Part shown: one piece after another, positions 16,762-26,130 of the stretch
How positions within the stretch are numbered: the stretch's first letter is position 1
How the letters are laid out: each line of letters begins with the position of its first letter
Source of the DNA: P36-A1 sp049478495
GTDB lineage: Bacteria; Bacillota_I; Bacilli_A; JAJDGJ01
Assembly: GCF_049478495.1 (NCBI RefSeq)
Contig: NZ_CP168083.1
Location: 1,364,001-1,428,000 of the forward strand
Direction: 5' to 3'
Length of the DNA: 64,000 nt
Made by a program: the position numbers and the translations under genes
The notes under the pieces: model-generated
What the model saw: only the letters and a program-made list of their open reading frames with translations
Database searches by the model: none
What the model was told of the DNA's origin: nothing

Positions 16762-18102
16762 TTATAGTTTATCTTTTTCATCTCTTACTAAAGCTGGTCT
16801 TTTATTATCAAATTTCCAGTCTTTAATTAGATATTGCATACCTGCAGCATCATTTCTTGCTCCTAAACATTTTTCATTATATAAAGCATTAGCTTTCATT
16901 AACTGTTCACGATCAATTTCAATACCTAATCCAGGTTTTTTAGGAATTTCTACATAACCATCTACTATTTGTAGTGGTTTTTTTGTTAATCTGTCTACTC
17001 CTTCTTGCCAAATCCAATGAGTATCAATAGCATTTACTTTTCCTGGAACTGCTGCTGCAGTATGTGAAAACATTGCTAGTGATATATCAAAGTGATTGTT
17101 TGAATGAGATCCCCATGTTAGTCCAAATTCATTACACATTTGACCTACTCTTACTGATCCAGACATTGTCCAAAAATGTGGATCTGCAAGTGGGATATCT
17201 ACTGAGTGTAATGCTACTGCATGTTGCATTTGACGCCAGTCTGTTGCAATCATGTTTGTAGCTGTTGGCAATCCAGTAGCTTTTCTAAATTCGGCTAAGA
17301 TTTCTCTTCCTGAATATACTCCTTCAGCTCCACATGGGTCTTCGCAGTATGTCAATACATCATGCATATCTTTACAAATTTCAATTGCCTCTTTTAAAGA
17401 CCATGCACCATTTGGATCTAAGGTAATTCTAGCATCTGGAAAAGCTTCTTTTAAAGCTCTAACTGCTTTCATTTCCTCACTACCTTTTAATACTCCACCT
17501 TTAAGCTTGAAATCATTAAATCCATATTTCTCTTTTGATGCTTTTGCTAAAGCTACAATAGATTCTGGAGTTAAAGCTTCTTCACTTCTAAGTTTATACC
17601 ATTCATTAGCAGGATTGTTGTCTACTAAATAATCAAGATCAGTTTTTTTACGATCTCCTACATAAAATAGATATCCAAGCATTAATACTTTATCTCTTAC
17701 TTGTCCATCACCTAATAATGTTGCTACTGGAACATTTAAGTGTTTTCCAAGTAAATCTAAAAGTGCTGCTTCTACTGCAGTTACTACATGAACTCCTGTT
17801 CTTAAATCAAATGTTTGAGCTCCTCTAACATCTTGTTCATCAGCTAAAGACCCTTGAATTTTTAATAGAGTATTTTTGTATGCTCCTACACTACTTCCTA
17901 TTACTTTTGATGCCATTTCTTCTAATGCTTTGGTAATTTTTTCTCCACCTGGAACTTCTCCAATTCCTTCATTTCCATTACTATCTGTTAAGATAACAAT
18001 ATTTCTTGTGAAGTATGGAGAATGTGCTCCACTTAAATTTAGTAACATACAATCATGTCCTGCTACTGGAAACACTTCCATCTTTGTAATTGTTGGTGTC
18101 AT
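16762..18102 (-). CDS. gudD: Glucarate dehydratase
   Basis: 446 residues, the same length as E. coli GudD and alignable end to end. It is an enolase-superfamily enzyme converting D-glucarate to 5-keto-4-deoxy-D-glucarate. Markers include VPVAGHD-like FPVAGHDCMLLNLSGAH, the catalytic lysine motif FNDFKLKGG, metal ligands in ITLDPNGAW and CEDPCG, PTATNMIATDWRQM, and the base His in WGSHSNNHFDIS. It is second in the operon, 21 bp after garD. Confidence 0.95.
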   Translation of the reverse strand: MTPTITKMEVFPVAGHDCMLLNLSGAHSPYFTRNIVILTDSNGNEGIGEVPGGEKITKALEEMASKVIGSSVGAYKNTLLKIQGSLADEQDVRGAQTFDLRTGVHVVTAVEAALLDLLGKHLNVPVATLLGDGQVRDKVLMLGYLFYVGDRKKTDLDYLVDNNPANEWYKLRSEEALTPESIVALAKASKEKYGFNDFKLKGGVLKGSEEMKAVRALKEAFPDARITLDPNGAWSLKEAIEICKDMHDVLTYCEDPCGAEGVYSGREILAEFRKATGLPTATNMIATDWRQMQHAVALHSVDIPLADPHFWTMSGSVRVGQMCNEFGLTWGSHSNNHFDISLAMFSHTAAAVPGKVNAIDTHWIWQEGVDRLTKKPLQIVDGYVEIPKKPGLGIEIDREQLMKANALYNEKCLGARNDAAGMQYLIKDWKFDNKRPALVRDEKDKL

Positions 18103-18123
18103 ATTCTTTCCTCCTATTTATTT

Positions 18124-19656
18124 TTAAGTAATTGGTGCTGGGTTAAAGATACATAGATCATTATGAATTTTGTATTTTTCAGTAAATGATTGTTCTTTAC
18201 CACTTGCTACATCAAGAATTTTATTAAATAATTCTGTACCTATTTCTTGAATAGTTGCATCGCCTGTTGTTATCGGTCCTGCATTAACATCAATTAAATC
18301 TTTCCACATGTCTTTCATTTCATTTCTTGAACTAACTTTTATTACTGGTGCTGCAGCTAATCCATAAGGAGTTCCTCGACCAGTCATAAATACTTGCAAA
18401 GTTATTCCTGATGCTAATTGACTAGGTCCACATACAATATCACTTGCAGGTGTAGCTGCATATATTAGTCCTTGCTTTGTAGGTCTTTGACCCGGTGATA
18501 AAACTTCTACAATCGGTGATGTTCCCGATTTAGCAATAGAACCCATTGCTTTTTCAACAATGTTACTTAATCCACCTTTTTTATTACCTGGAGTGGGATT
18601 AGCACTACGATCAACTGCTGCATTTTCTAAGTAGGCATCATACCATTTCATTTCACTAACTAATTTGTCTTTTACTTCTTTGTTAATAGTTCGTGAAGCT
18701 AAGTACTGCACTCCATCTCTTACTTCTGTTACTTCAGAAAACATAACAGTTGCTCCACCGCTTATAAGTAAATCAGATGCATATCCAGCAGATGGATTAG
18801 CACTAACTCCTGAAAATGCATCACTTCCTCCACACTGCATACCAATTAATAGTTCTTTAAGAGGCAAAGTTTCTCTTTTTCTTTGATTAAGCTTTTTTAA
18901 TTTTTTTTCTGCCATTTGCATCATAGCATCTATCATTGCTTCAAAACCTTCAATATCTTGTAATACCAAGACATTTTCAGGTGTGTTATATTTTTCTTCA
19001 ATTAACATTTCAACAGTTAACTTTTCACATCCCAAAGCAACAACCATAACTTCCATTCCAAAGTTTGGATTATAAACCATGTTTTGTAAGGTTCTTATTG
19101 GAATAATTGCTTCTTTTGCATTGATTGCAACACCACAACCATATGCATGGTTAATTGGTAAAATATCATCAACATTAGGATATTTAGGCAATAGTTCTTT
19201 CTTCATTTTTTCAACAGCAACATTTAATACTCCAGTAACACATTGTACTGTAGTATGAATTGCTAATATATTTCGAGTACCTGCATAACCATTATTAGGA
19301 TTTTTATAACCCTCAAATGTTGTTCTTTCAGGTTTAGCTAGATCATAGTTTAGATCAGTACCAAATTCTAACTCATCAATTGCTGGAGGAGTTGGTAACT
19401 CTAACATGAACTCATTAATCCATTGACCTTTTTTTATATCTTCTAAAGCATATCCAAGAATTACTCCATATCTAATTATTGGTTGGTCTTTTGTAATATC
19501 ACTTAATGCTACTTTGTGTGCTTGTGGTATTTTATTTAGAGTAACTATATCAAGTCCTACATCACTACCTGCTGCAATTTCACTAACAGCTATAGCTACA
19601 TTGTCTTTTTCATTAACTTTTACTAATTTTCTAGAAAGTTGCTCTTTACTATTCAC
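18124..19656 (-). CDS. garD: Galactarate dehydratase (L-threo-forming)
   Basis: 510 residues, slightly shorter than E. coli GarD (523). It dehydrates meso-galactarate to 5-keto-4-deoxy-glucarate, the same intermediate GudD makes. An N-terminal SAF-like domain (DNVAIAVSEIAAG) precedes the UxaA-type catalytic domain with NHAYGCGVAINA, GLGCEKL-like ALGCEKL, MQCGGSDAFSG, DRSANPTPGNKKGG and VLSPGQRPTKQGLIYAATPASD. It is the first gene of the operon, divergent from the LysR gene. Confidence 0.95.
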   Translation of the reverse strand: MNSKEQLSRKLVKVNEKDNVAIAVSEIAAGSDVGLDIVTLNKIPQAHKVALSDITKDQPIIRYGVILGYALEDIKKGQWINEFMLELPTPPAIDELEFGTDLNYDLAKPERTTFEGYKNPNNGYAGTRNILAIHTTVQCVTGVLNVAVEKMKKELLPKYPNVDDILPINHAYGCGVAINAKEAIIPIRTLQNMVYNPNFGMEVMVVALGCEKLTVEMLIEEKYNTPENVLVLQDIEGFEAMIDAMMQMAEKKLKKLNQRKRETLPLKELLIGMQCGGSDAFSGVSANPSAGYASDLLISGGATVMFSEVTEVRDGVQYLASRTINKEVKDKLVSEMKWYDAYLENAAVDRSANPTPGNKKGGLSNIVEKAMGSIAKSGTSPIVEVLSPGQRPTKQGLIYAATPASDIVCGPSQLASGITLQVFMTGRGTPYGLAAAPVIKVSSRNEMKDMWKDLIDVNAGPITTGDATIQEIGTELFNKILDVASGKEQSFTEKYKIHNDLCIFNPAPIT

Positions 19657-19748
19657 AATTTCTCACATCCTTTAAATTTTTTTTGTTCTTGTGCTTCAAG
19701 TATAACCTTGCTATGTTCTTTAGTAAACTTCGCAAAACTGCTAGAGCT

Positions 19749-19763
19749 CTTAAAATATTTAAG
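19749..19763. promoter_or_regulatory. Candidate LysR-type operator between garD and the regulator gene
   Basis: CTTAAA-ATA-TTTAAG is a perfect dyad with a T-N11-A spacing pattern, in the 166-bp divergent intergenic region. LysR regulators usually bind such a site and control both directions. Confidence 0.45.
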
Positions 19764-19822
19764 AACAAATTTGCTTATTTATTTAATATGGTGTATCTTA
19801 TTTTGTATAGGAGGTGCATTAA

Positions 19823-20752
19823 ATGGATATAAAACATTTAGAGTATATTATTAAAATTGCTGATGAAGGAAGTATAACAAAAGCAGCTGCAAAACTATAC
19901 ATTACCCAATCAGCTTTGAATCAACAATTATTAAAATTAGAAAAAGAAATAGGAGTATCTTTGTTTAATAGGATGCATAATAAATTAACTACAACTCAAG
20001 AAGGTGAAGTTTATATAAGTGCTGCAAAACAAATAATTGCAATTAAAAATGATACGTATAATGAAATTAAAGATCTAGCAAATATTCATAAACAAGAACT
20101 TTCAATAGGTTTTACACCAGCTAGAGGAATTGCTATGTTTTCAGGTGTTTATCCTTCATTCCATAAACTATTTCCCGATATTAAACTTACATTACACGAA
20201 TTAGGTGTTTATAAGCAATTAGAGTTAGTTCAACTAGGAGAAATTGATATAGCTTTTGTTAATGTTAAGGAAACAGATCAAAAATCAAGCATAGAATACG
20301 TTGTTTTTGCCGAAGATGAAATGTTATTAGCAGTTCCAAAAGACAATTCTATTAATAGTAAGGCAAAGTCAATAAGTGCTAATGGAGTTGGTACAATTGA
20401 TTTATCGCTGTTCAACGATGAAGAATTTATTCTTATGAATAAAAATTCAACCTTAAGAAATCTACAAGATGAATGCTTTAAAAAAGCTAAAATAAAGCCT
20501 AATATATTGTTTGAAACAGAAAATAATGCAACTGTAATTACTATGATTGAAAACAATATTGGTTGTGGTTTTTTACCAGCATACTATGTTGATTTAACAA
20601 ATGATAAAGTTCGTTACTACTCTATTGAAGGTAAACCTTCAACATTTATGTGTGCCGCTTTTAAAAAGAATAGATATAAAACTAAAGCTGCAAAACAATT
20701 TACTACTCTTGCTGCTAAGTATTGGCAAAAAGCAATTCCTAAAAATCTATAA
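19823..20752 (+). CDS. LysR-family transcriptional regulator, probable gar/gud regulator
   Basis: 309 residues. The winged helix-turn-helix occupies about 1-60 (MDIKHLEYIIKIADEGSITKAA, LYITQSALNQQLLKLEKEIG), followed by a long linker helix and a periplasmic-binding-protein-like effector domain. AGGAGG precedes the ATG. It is divergent from garD, so regulation of the galactarate/glucarate operon in response to an aldarate or intermediate is the simplest reading; the effector cannot be read from sequence. Confidence 0.88.
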   Translation: MDIKHLEYIIKIADEGSITKAAAKLYITQSALNQQLLKLEKEIGVSLFNRMHNKLTTTQEGEVYISAAKQIIAIKNDTYNEIKDLANIHKQELSIGFTPARGIAMFSGVYPSFHKLFPDIKLTLHELGVYKQLELVQLGEIDIAFVNVKETDQKSSIEYVVFAEDEMLLAVPKDNSINSKAKSISANGVGTIDLSLFNDEEFILMNKNSTLRNLQDECFKKAKIKPNILFETENNATVITMIENNIGCGFLPAYYVDLTNDKVRYYSIEGKPSTFMCAAFKKNRYKTKAAKQFTTLAAKYWQKAIPKNL

Positions 20753-21094
20753 TAATGTATTATAATTATTGAATTTATTCTATAATTATTAGTAATTATT
20801 ATTATAGTTTTATAAGTTGGGTTTATTGATATATTTATGTATCTTTTAAATCTAATAAATAATATAAAACAAATAAAAAGTTTTACGTATGTTATTTTTT
20901 TCACAAATGAAACATGTTAATATTTAATGAAATATTAACATAATAGTCTTTATTTTTTAGTAGAAATTTACGAAGTAGTTACTATTTAAATTCCTTTGCA
21001 TACGCTTATTATTTACTATTACAATAATATTCATTTGTTTAGTTTATAACTACTGTACTTAATGTATTATTAATATTTATTGCACTTATTTTAT
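20753..21094. other. AT-rich intergenic stretch
   Basis: About 340 bp between the LysR gene and a convergent dehydrogenase gene. No gene, RNA or repeat seen apart from the terminator at its right edge. Confidence 0.5.
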
Positions 21095-21134
21095 TAAAAA
21101 AAGTAATTCTAAATCAATAGAATTACTTTTTTAT
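21095..21134. terminator. Bidirectional terminator
   Basis: AAAGTAATTCTA (21100-21111) pairs perfectly with TAGAATTACTTT (21118-21129), with A and T runs outside. It ends the leftward dehydrogenase transcript. Confidence 0.75.
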
Positions 21135-22088
21135 TTATTTTGATAATCCTGTTGAAACATCCATAATATTTATTAAAGGTTTATCGTTTAGATAGTTATA
21201 TAAGTTGATTGCTGCAATTTCTGATATCTTATCTAGTGTATCATCTAAATGGTAACCACCTGATACATGAGGTGTAATTAAAACATTTTTTTGTTGCCAT
21301 AGTGGATGATTTTTAGTTAATGGTTCTGGATCTGTGACATCTAGTCCTGCAGCATATATATCATTATTTTTTAGTGCTTCAACTAAAGCTTCTTGATTTA
21401 GTGCATTTCCCCTTCCACCATTTAAAAATATTGCTTTATTTGATAGTTTATCAAAAAAATCACTATCATATATTTTATAAGTATTTGGACTGCTAGGTAA
21501 AAATGAAGCAACTATGTCAATTGTTGGTAATAATTTATCAATTTCATTCCATGTTTTTATTTCATCAACATATTTTGGCGGTTTTTTATCTTCTTTTTCC
21601 AAACCTATTACATATGCATCAAAAGCTTTAACTAATTTAGCAAAGTGTTGTCCAATATTTCCTAATCCTACTATTAATACTCTTTTATTTGTTAATGAAC
21701 TTACTTCTTTATAGTCTTTCCATCTTGCTGCAAACTGATCATCTCGATATAAGTTAATTTTTTTCATTAATGTTAATAACATTGCAAACATATGTTCTGA
21801 AACACTTTTACCATATGCACCTCTAGCATTAGTTAAAATAGTAGCTTCTGCTAGTACATCATTACCTACATATCTATCAACGCCAGCTGAGTTTACTTGT
21901 AATAGTTTTAATCGTTTTGATTTGTTAATTAAAAGTGGATCAACTGTTCCTATAATAATATCAGCATTTTGTACTTGTTCATAATTTGCTAGATTTTGTT
22001 CTACATAGATAAATTTACAATCTTGAGCACTGTTTTCTATCAAGTTCTTTTGTTTTTCATTAAATGGTATTGTTACTAAGATATTCAT
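21135..22088 (-). CDS. D-isomer-specific 2-hydroxyacid dehydrogenase
   Basis: 317 residues, NAD-dependent reductase of a 2-keto acid. The Rossmann motif is GLGNIGQHFAKLVKAFDA, and the substrate and catalytic regions are SAGVDRY, NGGRGNALNQEAL (catalytic Arg context), GLDVTDPEPL (Glu) and ITPHVSGGYH (His). The N-terminal half is shorter and more divergent than in SerA or LdhA, fitting the GhrA/GhrB-like or phosphonate-type subgroup. Substrate not predictable. It stands alone, preceded by GGAG-like AGGAG. Confidence 0.85.
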   Translation of the reverse strand: MNILVTIPFNEKQKNLIENSAQDCKFIYVEQNLANYEQVQNADIIIGTVDPLLINKSKRLKLLQVNSAGVDRYVGNDVLAEATILTNARGAYGKSVSEHMFAMLLTLMKKINLYRDDQFAARWKDYKEVSSLTNKRVLIVGLGNIGQHFAKLVKAFDAYVIGLEKEDKKPPKYVDEIKTWNEIDKLLPTIDIVASFLPSSPNTYKIYDSDFFDKLSNKAIFLNGGRGNALNQEALVEALKNNDIYAAGLDVTDPEPLTKNHPLWQQKNVLITPHVSGGYHLDDTLDKISEIAAINLYNYLNDKPLINIMDVSTGLSK

Positions 22089-22384
22089 TTTATTTCTCCT
22101 TTTTTTATATTATTAATAATTTTCAATATTTTAGCATTTACTTGTATAACTGTCTAATTTGATTTTTTATAATATTTATTTAAATTTTATTTTTTGTTAT
22201 TTACTAATTAGATTTTAAGATAATACTATGTATATATAAATAATGTAATACTCTACTTAATAATAATATAATATTAATATATAAGCATGATCTATTGTTT
22301 GTGTTATAAATATTGTATTTAATTTATTCGCAAATAGTAAATATGATATACTAAAATAGACTATTAATAATAGGAGGTAATATT
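22089..22384. promoter_or_regulatory. Divergent intergenic region with a small palindrome
   Basis: A 296-bp spacer of extreme AT content. CTATTAATAATAG (22361-22373), a 13-bp palindrome, overlaps the start of the AGGAGG ribosome-binding site of the next gene; a TATACT-like -10 is near 22348. Nothing else recognised. Confidence 0.35.
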
Positions 22385-23188
22385 ATGAATTTTGAACAAG
22401 ATAAACCTATTATTGGTGTTTCATCAATAGAAATAGGAAATTTTGATGGATGGTTTGAAACTTTTCATATGCATACTTGTCGTGCTGATGCTTCTCATGT
22501 TATAGATAAGGTTGGTGGAACTCCGATTATTATTCCTGCTATGCCTAATGAAAAGCATATAAATCAGTACTTTGATATAATTGATGGACTCTTTGTTACA
22601 GGAGGGTATGACATTTTACCGTATATTTATGGTGAAGACATGCATATTGATGGAGGTAACTCTCATCCTATGACTGATCGTTTTGATATTCACTTGGTAA
22701 AGGAAGCTTTTAGAAGAAAAATACCAATTATTTGTGTTTGTCGTGGTCTACAAATTGCTAATATAGTATTTGGTGGAACATTATATCAAGACTTATACAC
22801 TGAAAAAGAAAATGTATATGTTAAACATAATGCTCCTAAGCAGGGAAATTTGTATGTTCATAAGGTAAATGTCTTAGATCATAATTCAATGTTTTCTAAA
22901 TTAGTTGGAAAAACAGAAACTGTTTATGTTAATTCTATTCATCATCAAGCTATTAAGGATATTGCACCTATGTTTAAGGTTGTTGGTAAATCTGCAGATG
23001 ATGTTGTAGAAATAGTGGAACTTAAAAATGCTGATCATTTTTTTATCGGAATGCAATTTCATCCTGAAATAATGGTAAATCATGGAGATGATAAGTTAGA
23101 ACCTATTTTCAAAGGATTTGTAGAAGCTTGCTATGAAGAAAAGAAGAATAAAATTGAAATGTTGACTGAAGAGATTAGAAAAGAATAA
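22385..23188 (+). CDS. Gamma-glutamyl-gamma-aminobutyrate hydrolase-like class I amidotransferase domain protein
   Basis: 267 residues of the PuuD/peptidase C26 family, which cleaves gamma-glutamyl amides in the cytosol. The catalytic Cys is in ICVCRGLQIANI, the His-Glu pair in GMQFHPE, and the family GLFVTGGYDILP and VNSIHHQAIKD motifs are present. The physiological substrate is unknown; no putrescine pathway genes are nearby. AGGAGG precedes the ATG. Confidence 0.88.
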   Translation: MNFEQDKPIIGVSSIEIGNFDGWFETFHMHTCRADASHVIDKVGGTPIIIPAMPNEKHINQYFDIIDGLFVTGGYDILPYIYGEDMHIDGGNSHPMTDRFDIHLVKEAFRRKIPIICVCRGLQIANIVFGGTLYQDLYTEKENVYVKHNAPKQGNLYVHKVNVLDHNSMFSKLVGKTETVYVNSIHHQAIKDIAPMFKVVGKSADDVVEIVELKNADHFFIGMQFHPEIMVNHGDDKLEPIFKGFVEACYEEKKNKIEMLTEEIRKE

Positions 23189-23211
23189 CTTTTGTCAATT
23201 TAAATATAATT

Positions 23212-23254
23212 AAAAGCCATTAAAACAAAAATTTATGTTTTAATGGCTTTTTTT
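23212..23254. terminator. Bidirectional terminator between the hydrolase gene and coaX
   Basis: A perfect 15-bp stem, AAAAGCCATTAAAAC (23212-23226) with GTTTTAATGGCTTTT (23237-23251), ending in a T run. Serves two convergent genes. Confidence 0.85.
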
Positions 23255-23975
23255 ACATATTTAATAAATAATCGATTACAATATTTTGATGCAGAGTATA
23301 ATTATTAATATATTGGCTATCAATAATTTGGTTATTACCACCAATCACATATATTGGAATATCAATCTCATATTTAATTTTTAGTTTATTTATGAGGTTT
23401 TCAATTGCTAAATTTATCATATTCTTTATTCCTAAATCTATATTAGATTGGGTTGATAATCCTAAAAGACTATTATTCTTATTATTAAGTGTTATTTCCG
23501 GTCTTAAAGTTGTATGTTCTATTAAACTATTATATTGTGTTTTAACACCAGGAATAATTAGTCCACCTTCATATACTTTATTAATTACTAAATTTATAGT
23601 AGTTGCAGTACCAAAATCAATTAAAAGAAATGTATCCTTTTGATAGATGTTATTAACAGCATCACAAGCTATTATTCTATCTAGTCCTAACTGCATATTA
23701 TGATATTTAGAATAATCTAAAATACTAGATTCTCTATTTACAATATTTATTTCTATATCAAAAGCGATTCTATTTATTAATGTTACTATTCTAGTTAAAA
23801 CACTTTCAACAACACTACATATTACTACTTCTGTTATTTTATTTTCTTTTAAAAATTCATCATTAATTGTTAAGTTAAAATTGCTTGTATTATCAATTGA
23901 AAGTATTATATTTTCATTTTGATATTGATATGCTATTTTAGTATATGAATTTCCAATATTAATTGCTAGTTTCAC
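23253..23975 (-). CDS. coaX: Type III pantothenate kinase
   Basis: 240 residues from the preferred GTG start. CoaX phosphorylates pantothenate, the first step of CoA synthesis. The ASKHA-fold ATPase motifs are visible: LAINIGNSYTK (phosphate 1), LGLDRIIACDA, IDFGTATTINLV (phosphate 2) and GGLIIPGV. GTG at 23973-23975 is preceded by AAAAGG at good spacing and places the first motif at the N-terminus as in the family; a TTG six codons upstream is possible. It overlaps the end of coaC and is the last gene of the CoA operon. Confidence 0.9.
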   Translation of the reverse strand: MKLAINIGNSYTKIAYQYQNENIILSIDNTSNFNLTINDEFLKENKITEVVICSVVESVLTRIVTLINRIAFDIEINIVNRESSILDYSKYHNMQLGLDRIIACDAVNNIYQKDTFLLIDFGTATTINLVINKVYEGGLIIPGVKTQYNSLIEHTTLRPEITLNNKNNSLLGLSTQSNIDLGIKNMINLAIENLINKLKIKYEIDIPIYVIGGNNQIIDSQYINNYTLHQNIVIDYLLNM

Positions 23976-24510
23976 TTTGTAGTACCTTTTCAATTTCTAA
24001 AATTATATCTGTGATATTTGCTAAAGCACCTTTTCCAACATCATTACAAGCTAATAGTGCGGTTTTAGGTTCTACTTCTATAGCATTTAGTTTTTTTAAC
24101 TTATTAATATTTTCTTGTGTTATAGGGTTTTCATACATTTTAGTATTCATAGCTGGAGCAATTATTAATGGTTTATCATATGCAGCTAATACTACATTTG
24201 TAAGCATATTATCTGCAATCCCATTTGCTATTTTAGCAATTGTATTAGCTGATGCTGGTGCGATTACTATTAAATCTGCATTTTTAGCTAATTCTATATG
24301 TTTTACAATTGTTGGATCATTTTCTTCAAATGTATCTATTAACACATTATTTTTGCTTAAATTCACAAAAGTATCTTTTGCTATAAAATTGGTTGAATTT
24401 TGACTCATGCATACATTAATTGTATGTCCTTTTTTCTTTAGTTGTGAAACTAAATCAGCTGCTTTGTAAGCTGCAACACTACCTGTTATTCCTATAATTA
24501 TATTACTCAT
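23959..24510 (-). CDS. coaC: Phosphopantothenoylcysteine decarboxylase
   Basis: 183 residues, a stand-alone flavoprotein that decarboxylates 4'-phosphopantothenoylcysteine. The N-terminal IIIGITGSVAAYKAADL, IAPASANTIAKIANGIADNML and the active-site PAMNTKMYENP match CoaC/EpiD flavoproteins. In most bacteria this domain is fused to CoaB; here, as in streptococci and enterococci, the two are separate. It starts two bases after coaB. Confidence 0.93.
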   Translation of the reverse strand: MSNIIIGITGSVAAYKAADLVSQLKKKGHTINVCMSQNSTNFIAKDTFVNLSKNNVLIDTFEENDPTIVKHIELAKNADLIVIAPASANTIAKIANGIADNMLTNVVLAAYDKPLIIAPAMNTKMYENPITQENINKLKKLNAIEVEPKTALLACNDVGKGALANITDIILEIEKVLQSETSN

Positions 24511-24512
24511 AT

Positions 24513-25262
24513 TTAATTCTCCAATTTGTTAATTACTATATCAACTATAGCTGATGCTACTTCTTGCTTAGTGTTTGCTGATGCAACAATATTGTTTTCT
24601 TTTGATATTATTATTGCTTTATGCTGTTCATTATTTATATTGACTTGATCATTAGCAACACAAAAATCTGTATCATTTGTTTTTATTTGTTTTTTTGCTA
24701 CTGTTATTAATTCTTCATCAGATACATTTTCTAAAAGTTTAAAGCCAAATATAATTGAGTTTGCAGCATTTTTTCTTATTAATGAAATAATTTTTGGTGT
24801 CTTTTCTAACTTTACATACATTGCTTCAATATCAGATGATAATTTTTTTGAATTATCTAAGAATGAAACATTTTCTATTGATTTTTTTATAATTGTAGGA
24901 TCATCTATTGTTTTACCTTTTAATTGCTCATAGATATCTTCAATTAGTTTTTGTTCATTATAAACCTTTGTTACTGCATAATCACTAACTGCCATACAAT
25001 GAATTATTACATCATATGTATTATTTTCTAGACAATCTAACATTGCATGTTGTAAATCTTTAACATTTTCGATTAAAAATAAGTTTACATTAGTTGGCTT
25101 GACTGCTTTTTTAGTTGAAATCAAATCGATTATAATATCATCAAAACTATCCTGAAAAGCTTTTATAATTTCTTTTGCAAGTTTTCCTGTTGATGTGTTA
25201 GTTATTTTTCTTACTTCATCTATTTTTTCTGATGTTCCACCACTTGTTACTAATATTCTCAT
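24513..25262 (-). CDS. coaB: Phosphopantothenate-cysteine ligase (stand-alone CoaB)
   Basis: 249 residues. It joins cysteine to 4'-phosphopantothenate. The N-terminal VTSGGTSEKIDEVRKITNTSTGKLA, IHCMAVSDYAV and DFCVANDQ are typical of the monofunctional, streptococcal-type CoaB. It overlaps panT by one base and is followed two bases later by coaC, so the products are co-translated. Confidence 0.92.
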   Translation of the reverse strand: MRILVTSGGTSEKIDEVRKITNTSTGKLAKEIIKAFQDSFDDIIIDLISTKKAVKPTNVNLFLIENVKDLQHAMLDCLENNTYDVIIHCMAVSDYAVTKVYNEQKLIEDIYEQLKGKTIDDPTIIKKSIENVSFLDNSKKLSSDIEAMYVKLEKTPKIISLIRKNAANSIIFGFKLLENVSDEELITVAKKQIKTNDTDFCVANDQVNINNEQHKAIIISKENNIVASANTKQEVASAIVDIVINKLEN

Positions 25263-25831
25263 TATGCTAACCTTCTTGATTGATTTAAACTTTTACGTAA
25301 TGCTAGTCCAATTGTTGGTACTAGTAAAACGGCTAATGCTAGTTCAATGATTCCATTTGACAGAACGATTGAGCTTAATAGTGCTATAAATGATGTATTA
25401 AAGATACTTTTTCCAAATACAAACATTAAGCCAACTACCATTACTGTGTGAAATAATGGTGCTATTATTGCTGTCGCTATAGCTGCAGTCTTTTTGTTTG
25501 TATGTTTTATTAGAAATCTAAATAAATAGTATGCAAATAATGCAAAAATTATTCTTGGTAATACACTTATAAGTGGATTTTGAAATAATGGTGCTGTTAT
25601 TGTTGTTGGTCTTAAAAAAGCATTCAATAATGAACATAATCCAAATGCACTACCTGCTATAATACTGTTTGTTATTTTATCAAATGTAATGGCGCTAATT
25701 AATACTGGGATGTGTATCAATGTTACACTCGCTACGCCAAATATTGTGATAAAACCTAGTTGAGGGATAAATGTCATCATTGCAATTATTGCTATGATAA
25801 ATGCCCCGACTGTTAAATCTTTTGTTTTCAT
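25262..25831 (-). CDS. panT: ECF transporter substrate-binding (S) subunit, probable pantothenate importer
   Basis: 189 residues with six predicted membrane segments. The N-terminal LTVGAFIIAIIAMMTFIPQLG and the segment LIHIPVLISAITF fit S components of energy-coupling-factor transporters. It is the first gene of an operon with coaB, coaC and coaX, which points to pantothenate (vitamin B5), as for PanT in streptococci. The energising EcfA/EcfT module is elsewhere. AGGAGG precedes the ATG. Confidence 0.82.
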   Translation of the reverse strand: MKTKDLTVGAFIIAIIAMMTFIPQLGFITIFGVASVTLIHIPVLISAITFDKITNSIIAGSAFGLCSLLNAFLRPTTITAPLFQNPLISVLPRIIFALFAYYLFRFLIKHTNKKTAAIATAIIAPLFHTVMVVGLMFVFGKSIFNTSFIALLSSIVLSNGIIELALAVLLVPTIGLALRKSLNQSRRLA

Positions 25832-25875
25832 GTTTCCTCCTACTATTGTCCTTTAAGGTACAATGTATATGTTTT

Positions 25876-25892
25876 TCAAACAAAATGTTTGA
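25876..25892. promoter_or_regulatory. Palindromic candidate operator upstream of panT
   Basis: TCAAACA-AAA-TGTTTGA is a perfect 7+7 inverted repeat 45 bp upstream of the panT start, downstream of a TATACT-like -10. It is well placed for repression of the pantothenate/CoA operon. Confidence 0.5.
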
Positions 25893-26085
25893 TAATACTA
25901 GTATAAATCATTATGTAAGTACTAGCTAGGCTTTAAACTTAATTTTGTTATCTATTTAAATTTTATTAAATATTTATTACCAAATTATAACTTATATGTT
26001 TATTATCTATAAATAGAAGTTTTAAAAATATATGTTAAGACAAGACTATTTAATCTTAAATAGATATATTTATCTAATTGAATGC

Positions 26086-26117
26086 ATAAAAAAAGGCAAG
26101 AATTAACTCTTGCCTTT
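26086..26117 (-). terminator. Terminator of the rpoB-rpoC operon
   Basis: AAAGGCAAGA (26092-26101) pairs perfectly with TCTTGCCTTT (26108-26117); on the minus strand it runs into seven T, 14 bases after the rpoC stop. The rest of the 299-bp spacer to panT is AT-rich. Confidence 0.88.
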
Positions 26118-26130
26118 AATAGTGTAAAAT

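Noticed and set aside
23253..23993. Longer coaX start at TTG 23993
   Set aside because: The GTG at 23975 has AAAAGG at normal spacing and puts the phosphate-binding motif at the N-terminus as in other CoaX proteins.
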